DNA from: JBBSBL01 sp963735885 | GTDB lineage: Bacteria; Actinomycetota; Thermoleophilia; Solirubrobacterales; Solirubrobacteraceae | DNA: 64,000 nucleotides | Direction: 5' to 3' | Assembly: GCA_963735885.1 (NCBI GenBank) | Contig: CAVTMP010000004.1 | Coordinates: 372,001 to 436,000 of the forward strand | Shown: positions 60,217-64,000 of the stretch, piece after piece | Numbering within the stretch: position 1 is the stretch's first letter | Layout: every line of letters begins with the position of its first letter | The notes under the pieces: model-generated | Seen by the model: the letters and a program-made list of their open reading frames with translations, nothing else | The model's database searches: none | Told to the model about the DNA's origin: nothing | Position numbers and translations under genes: made by a program

Positions 60217-61257
60217 GTGCCCGACGCCGAGCGCGTCACTCCCGACGGCCTCGCGCGGGCCGAGGCGGCCGGGATCCACTGCCTGCCGATCCCCACGCCG
60301 TTCCTCGTGGGGCGGGTCAACACCTACCTGATCGCCGACGAGCCGCTCACGCTCGTGGACTCGGGGCCGAACTCCGGCAAGGCGCTCGACGAGCTCGAGC
60401 GCGGGCTCGAGCGCCTCGGGCATCGCGTCGAGGACCTCGAGCTGATCGTCATCACCCACCAGCACATCGATCACACCGGCCTGGTGGACATCGTCGCGCG
60501 CCGCTCGGGCGCGGAGGTCGCGGCGCTCGACCGCCTCGCCCCGTACCTCGGGCGCTACGTCGAGGAGGCCGAGGCCGACGACGAGTTCGCCGCCGCGCTC
60601 ATGCGGCGCCACGGCATCGCCGACGACATGGTCGAGGCGCTGCGCTCCGTCTCGCGCGCCTTCCGGGCGTGGGGCGGCAGCGCCGAGGTCACCCGGCCGC
60701 TGGCCCCGGGCTCGCGCCTCGAGCTGCGCGACCGCACGCTCGACGTGCTCCATCGGCCCGGCCACAGCCCGTCGGACACGGTCTTCTGGGACGCGGAGCG
60801 GCGCATCCTCGTCGGCGGCGACCACCTCATCGCCCACATCTCCTCCAACCCGCTGGTGACCCGGCCCTTGCCGGGCCTCGACGGCACGCCGGGCTCCGTC
60901 GACGTCGGGGCCGGTCGCCCGCAGGCGCTCGTCACCTACCTCGACTCGCTGCGCGCGACGCGGGAGATGCCCATCGACGTCGTGCTCGCCGGGCACGGAG
61001 ATCCGGTGACCGGTCACGTGACGCTCATCGACGAGCGCTTCGCGCTGCACGACCGGCGCGCCCGCCGCATCCTGCGGGTCCTCGCGGAGCGGCCGAGCAC
61101 CGCGCACGAGGTGGCCCAGCGGCTGTGGGGCAACGTCGCGGTGACGCAGGCCTACCTCACGCTCTCGGAGGTGCTCGGCCACGTCGACCTGCTGCTCGCC
61201 GACGGGCGGGCGGTGGAGGACGAGGCGGACGGGATCGTCCGCTACGCGGCGGCGTAG
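60217..61257 (+). CDS. MBL-fold metallo-hydrolase with C-terminal helical domain
   Basis: 346 residues. Metal-binding HxHxDH in LIVITHQHIDHTGLVDIVAR (~85-104), further ligands in LHRPGHSPSDTVFWD, LVGGDHLI and VVLAGHGDP. The C-terminal 85 residues (LHDRRARRILRVLAERPSTA, VAQRLWGNVAVTQAYLTLSE) form a winged-helix-like domain as in the LACTB2/RNase-Z-related group. Hydrolyses an ester, thioester or nucleic acid; not assignable. GTG 60217 is seven bases after the mutase stop, so both are probably cotranscribed. Confidence 0.87.
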   Translation: MPDAERVTPDGLARAEAAGIHCLPIPTPFLVGRVNTYLIADEPLTLVDSGPNSGKALDELERGLERLGHRVEDLELIVITHQHIDHTGLVDIVARRSGAEVAALDRLAPYLGRYVEEAEADDEFAAALMRRHGIADDMVEALRSVSRAFRAWGGSAEVTRPLAPGSRLELRDRTLDVLHRPGHSPSDTVFWDAERRILVGGDHLIAHISSNPLVTRPLPGLDGTPGSVDVGAGRPQALVTYLDSLRATREMPIDVVLAGHGDPVTGHVTLIDERFALHDRRARRILRVLAERPSTAHEVAQRLWGNVAVTQAYLTLSEVLGHVDLLLADGRAVEDEADGIVRYAAA

Positions 61258-61273
61258 CGCGACCGCGCCGTCC

Positions 61274-61723
61274 CTACCGGCGCGCGCCGTCGAGCGCGTC
61301 GACCTCCGCGACGTTGGCCGCGTCCTCGGCGTCGGTGCTCGGCGCGGCGGCGAACCACGCGTCGAGGATCTCGGCGAGCTCCGCCTCGGAGGTCGTCCGC
61401 AGGCTGAGCGCGAGCACGTTGGCGTCGTTCCAGCGCCGGGCGCCCTCGGCCGTGGCGGCGTCGGCGCACAGCGCGGCCCGGACGCCGGGCACCTTGTTCG
61501 CGGCGATCGAGGCGCCGGTCCCGGTCCAGCAGCACACGATGGCCTGGTCGGCGCGGGCGTCGGCGACGTCGCGCGCGGCCGTCGCGCTCGCCCACGCCCA
61601 GTCGGGCCGCTCGCCGGCAGCGAGGGCGCCGTGCGGGAGCGGCTCGTGCCCGCGGCGGCGGAGCTCCTCGACCACGCGCGCCGCGACCCCGGTGACCTCG
61701 TCCGCGGAGACCGCGATCCGCAT
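61274..61723 (-). CDS. rpiB: RpiB/LacAB-family sugar-phosphate isomerase
   Basis: 149 residues. MRIAVSADEVTGVAARVVEE, DQAIVCCWTGTGASIAANKV (active-site Cys and anion loop), GVRAALCADAATAEGARRWN and DANVLALSLRTTS are the ordered RpiB blocks. Interconverts ribose-5-phosphate and ribulose-5-phosphate, or a related aldose/ketose phosphate. The catalytic region reads CCWTGTG rather than the commoner CGTG, so the substrate may differ. ATG 61723. Convergent with the MBL gene. Confidence 0.88.
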   Translation of the reverse strand: MRIAVSADEVTGVAARVVEELRRRGHEPLPHGALAAGERPDWAWASATAARDVADARADQAIVCCWTGTGASIAANKVPGVRAALCADAATAEGARRWNDANVLALSLRTTSEAELAEILDAWFAAAPSTDAEDAANVAEVDALDGARR

Positions 61724-61821
61724 GTCCCGAGTATCGCAGCGTCGCGGCGAGGCGACACGCCGCGGGCGTCCGCGGCGCGCGGACGCCACCGGGAGCCCGC
61801 GGGCGCGGTAACGTCGGCGCC

Positions 61822-63162
61822 GTGGACCCCGCGACGCTCGAGCCGGAGGTCCAGCGGATCGGCCGCGACCTCCATGCCGCCTTCCCGGCCGGCGGCCGAC
61901 ACCCGCTTCGCGCCCTGGACGATCGGGCGATGGATCTCGCCGCGCAGGACGCCGAGCTGCGCGCGGCGCTCTTCCGCTTCGTCGACGTCGCCCCCGCGTG
62001 CCGGTCGCTCGACGACCTCGCCCGCCACCTGACGCACTTCCTCGACGAGGTCGACGACCGCCCGCCGCCGCTCGCCGCCGCGCTGCGCATGGGCGATTCC
62101 CGCGCCGGTCGCGCGGCGCTCGGCGCGGCGGCGGCCGGCGGGGTCCGCCACATGGCCCACCGCTTCATCGTCGGCACCACCCCGCGCGAGGCCCTGCCCG
62201 CCCTCGGTCGCCTGTGGCGCCGGGGCATCGCCAGCTCGGTGGACCTCCTCGGCGAGGCGACGGTCAACTCCCACGAGGCCGACGCGTACGCGTCGCGCTG
62301 TCGCGAGGCACTCGAGACGCTGGTGAGCGTCACCGCCGGATGGCGCCCGCAGCCCGCGCTCGAGCGCGACGCGGCGGGGCCGCTCCCGCGCGCGAACCTG
62401 TCGGTGAAGGTCTCCGCCCTGACCCCGTTCCTGCGCCCGCACGCCCCGGCGCGGGGCCGTGAGGACGCCGCCCGCCGCCTGCGGGACCTGCTGCGCCTGG
62501 CGCGCGACCGCGGCGCCCACCTGCACGTCGACATGGAGTCGCTCGACTCGCGCGAGGCGGTCCTCGGGCTCGTGCTCGAGCTGCTCGCCGAGCCCGAGTT
62601 CGCCGACGGCCCGTCCGCCGGGCTCGTGCTCCAGGCGTACCTGCGCGACTCGCCCGAGCTGGCCGATCAGATCCTCGGCTGGGCCGCCGCGAGCGAGCGG
62701 GCCCGGCCGCTCACCGTCCGGCTCGTCAAGGGCGCCTACTGGGATCACGAGGTCGTGCTCGCCCGCCGGCACGGCTGGGAGCCGCCGGTGTTCGAGGCGA
62801 AGGCCGAGAGCGACCGGAACTTCGAGGCGCTGACCCGCCGGCTCCTCGCCGCGCGTCCGCGGGTGCGCGTGGCCATCGCCTCGCACAACCTGCGCTCGGT
62901 GGCCCACGCGGTGGCGGCGAGCCGCGCCCTCGGCGCCGCCGACTCCGAGCTGGAGCTCCAGATCCTGCGCGGGCTGGGCGACGACCTCGGCGAGGCGCTG
63001 GCGGCGAGCGGGCTGCGGGTGCGGGCCTACTGCCCGGTCGGGGACCTCGTGGCGGGGATGGCGTACCTCGTGCGGCGCCTGCTGGAGAACACCGCCAACG
63101 ACTCGTTCCTCAGCGCCGAGGCGCACGGCGCCCCGTTGGCGGAGCTGCTCGCCGCTCCGTGA
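61822..63162 (+). CDS. Proline dehydrogenase
   Basis: 446 residues from GTG 61822. TIM-barrel proline dehydrogenase blocks are HRFIVGTTPREALPALGRLW, ANLSVKVSALTPFLRPHAPA, LHVDMESLDSREAVLGLVLE, LTVRLVKGAYWDHEVVLARR (FAD/proline contacts) and IASHNLRSVAHAVAASRALG. The N-terminal ~75 residues resemble the PutA helical entry. Oxidises proline to pyrroline-5-carboxylate with FAD. Its stop overlaps the start of the next gene (GTGA), which supplies the second step. In PutA the two activities are fused; here they are separate but coupled. Confidence 0.92.
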   Translation: MDPATLEPEVQRIGRDLHAAFPAGGRHPLRALDDRAMDLAAQDAELRAALFRFVDVAPACRSLDDLARHLTHFLDEVDDRPPPLAAALRMGDSRAGRAALGAAAAGGVRHMAHRFIVGTTPREALPALGRLWRRGIASSVDLLGEATVNSHEADAYASRCREALETLVSVTAGWRPQPALERDAAGPLPRANLSVKVSALTPFLRPHAPARGREDAARRLRDLLRLARDRGAHLHVDMESLDSREAVLGLVLELLAEPEFADGPSAGLVLQAYLRDSPELADQILGWAAASERARPLTVRLVKGAYWDHEVVLARRHGWEPPVFEAKAESDRNFEALTRRLLAARPRVRVAIASHNLRSVAHAVAASRALGAADSELELQILRGLGDDLGEALAASGLRVRAYCPVGDLVAGMAYLVRRLLENTANDSFLSAEAHGAPLAELLAAP

Positions 63163-64000
63163 GGCCGTTCGCCAACGAGCCGATCCTCGAGCTGCGCCGC
63201 GCCGACGTGCGGGCCCGCCTCGCCGATGCGCTCGCCGCCGTCGATGCGCGGTCCCCGCTCGAGGTGCCGGTGTGGATCGCCGGCGAGCGGGGAAGCGCCG
63301 GCGGGCTCGTCTCGACCGATCCCGGAGCGCCCGAGCGGGTGGTCGCGGTCGCGGGCCGGGCCGGCGCCGCGGAGGTCGAGGCGGCCGTGGGCGTCGCGGC
63401 GGCCGGCGCCCGCCGCTGGGGCGCCGTCCCCGCCGCCGAGCGGGCGCGGGCCCTCGTCGGCGCCGCGGCCTGGCTGCGGGAGCGGCGCCTCGAGGTGGCG
63501 GCGCTCGCCGTCCGCGAGTGCGCGAAGCCGTGGCCGGAGGCCGACGCCGACGTCTGCGAGGCGATCGACTTCCTCGAGTACTACGCCCGCGGCGCGATCG
63601 ACCTCGACGCGGGTCGCCGCCTGGCCCAGCCCCCCGGCGAGCGCAACACCCTGCGCTACGCGCCGCGCGGCGTCTGCGCGGTGATCGCGCCCTGGAACTT
63701 CCCGGTCGCGATCCCCTGCGGGATGACCGCCGCCGCGCTCGCCACCGGCAACGCCGTGGTGCTCAAGCCGGCCGAGCAGTCGCCCGGCTGCGCGCTCGTG
63801 CTCGTCGAGGCCCTGCGCGCCGGCGGGGTCCCGCCCGACGCCCTGGCGCTGCTGCCCGGCGAGGCGGACGCCGGCGCGGCGCTCGTCCGCCACCCGGGCG
63901 TGCACACGATCGCCTTCACCGGTTCCCTGCCGGTGGGGCGGGAGATCCTGCGCGCCGCCGCCGAGGTGCCCGACGGCCAGGGCCACCTCAAGCGGGTCGT
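63159..64000 (+). CDS. Aldehyde dehydrogenase, probable P5C dehydrogenase (partial, right edge)
   Basis: 280 residues are visible and the frame is open to base 64000. GTG 63159 overlaps the proline dehydrogenase stop. Starts VRPFANEPILELRRADVRAR, the form typical of L-glutamate-gamma-semialdehyde dehydrogenases. Cofactor-binding blocks are GVCAVIAPWNFPVAIPCGMT (Asn) and NAVVLKPAEQSPGCALVLVE (Lys), then HTIAFTGSLPVGREILRAAA. The catalytic Cys lies beyond the window. Converts P5C/glutamate semialdehyde to glutamate, completing proline use. Confidence 0.9.
   Translation, partial: MRPFANEPILELRRADVRARLADALAAVDARSPLEVPVWIAGERGSAGGLVSTDPGAPERVVAVAGRAGAAEVEAAVGVAAAGARRWGAVPAAERARALVGAAAWLRERRLEVAALAVRECAKPWPEADADVCEAIDFLEYYARGAIDLDAGRRLAQPPGERNTLRYAPRGVCAVIAPWNFPVAIPCGMTAAALATGNAVVLKPAEQSPGCALVLVEALRAGGVPPDALALLPGEADAGAALVRHPGVHTIAFTGSLPVGREILRAAAEVPDGQGHLKRV

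Noticed and set aside
1..64000. tRNA or rRNA genes, prophage, CRISPR-Cas, replication origin
   Set aside because: No cloverleaf-type sequences, rRNA stretches, phage structural genes, cas motifs or DnaA-box clusters were recognised by eye. A tRNAscan/Infernal run would be decisive.

Overview
The window is a very GC-rich chromosomal segment that reads as an actinobacterium. Gene content and order (ruvC-ruvA-ruvB-secDF-recJ-rel, an HD-GYP-rich signalling complement, many secreted beta-propeller and beta-helix proteins, GTG starts with GTGA/ATGA overlaps) fit best with the Solirubrobacterales/Thermoleophilia. That placement is inferred from gene content, not from a marker-gene comparison.

Layout. 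1-2.3 kb: a secreted PD40 beta-propeller protein running off the left edge, metF, and the 3' stub of an MBL-like gene that ends directly at metF. 2.27-6.13 kb: an insertion-sequence array, made of an IS1380-family copy followed by two IS5-family elements separated and flanked by TTA. The first IS5 element also holds a broken plasmid pRiA4b ORF-3-like gene. 6.4-16.3 kb: accessory genes (SnoaL-like protein, alpha/beta hydrolase divergent from a two-component system, DUF3237, VOC protein, GAP-family membrane protein, Tat-exported amine oxidase). 16.5-23.7 kb: secreted proteins around a membrane redox cluster (ferric-reductase-like membrane protein, NuoF-like flavoprotein, small ferredoxin). 23.7-31.4 kb: a divergent regulator and narG-narH-narJ-narI-narK, in which the narH end and narJ beginning are missing and fused. 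31.4-38.8 kb: thiolase, amphi-Trp protein, methyltransferase, GGDEF/HD-GYP protein, then a threonine-synthase-like gene plus a MoaD-like sulfur carrier behind a clear SAM-I riboswitch, and a CorA transporter. 38.8-42.3 kb: membrane protein, lipid kinase, secreted protein, EamA exporter. 42.4-56.5 kb: housekeeping block on the minus strand (rel, recJ, secDF fusion, ruvB, ruvA, ruvC, yebC), interrupted by a plus-strand HD-GYP gene. 56.6-64 kb: cupredoxin lipoprotein, CDP-sugar pair, phosphohexomutase, MBL hydrolase, rpiB, and a proline catabolism pair truncated by the right edge.

Most notable system. The threonine-synthase-like enzyme and MoaD-like carrier sit in one overlapping operon under a SAM-I riboswitch with a terminator that overlaps the ribosome binding site. 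SAM repression makes little sense for threonine supply. It suggests a protein-thiocarboxylate-dependent homocysteine/methionine route, which is an inference to be tested.

Caution. Single-base frameshifts are abundant in essential genes (metF, recJ, secDF, ruvA, ruvB), while other long genes (narG, rel) are clean. Most of these breaks are probably sequence errors rather than pseudogenes, and the coordinates of those genes span the whole interrupted locus.
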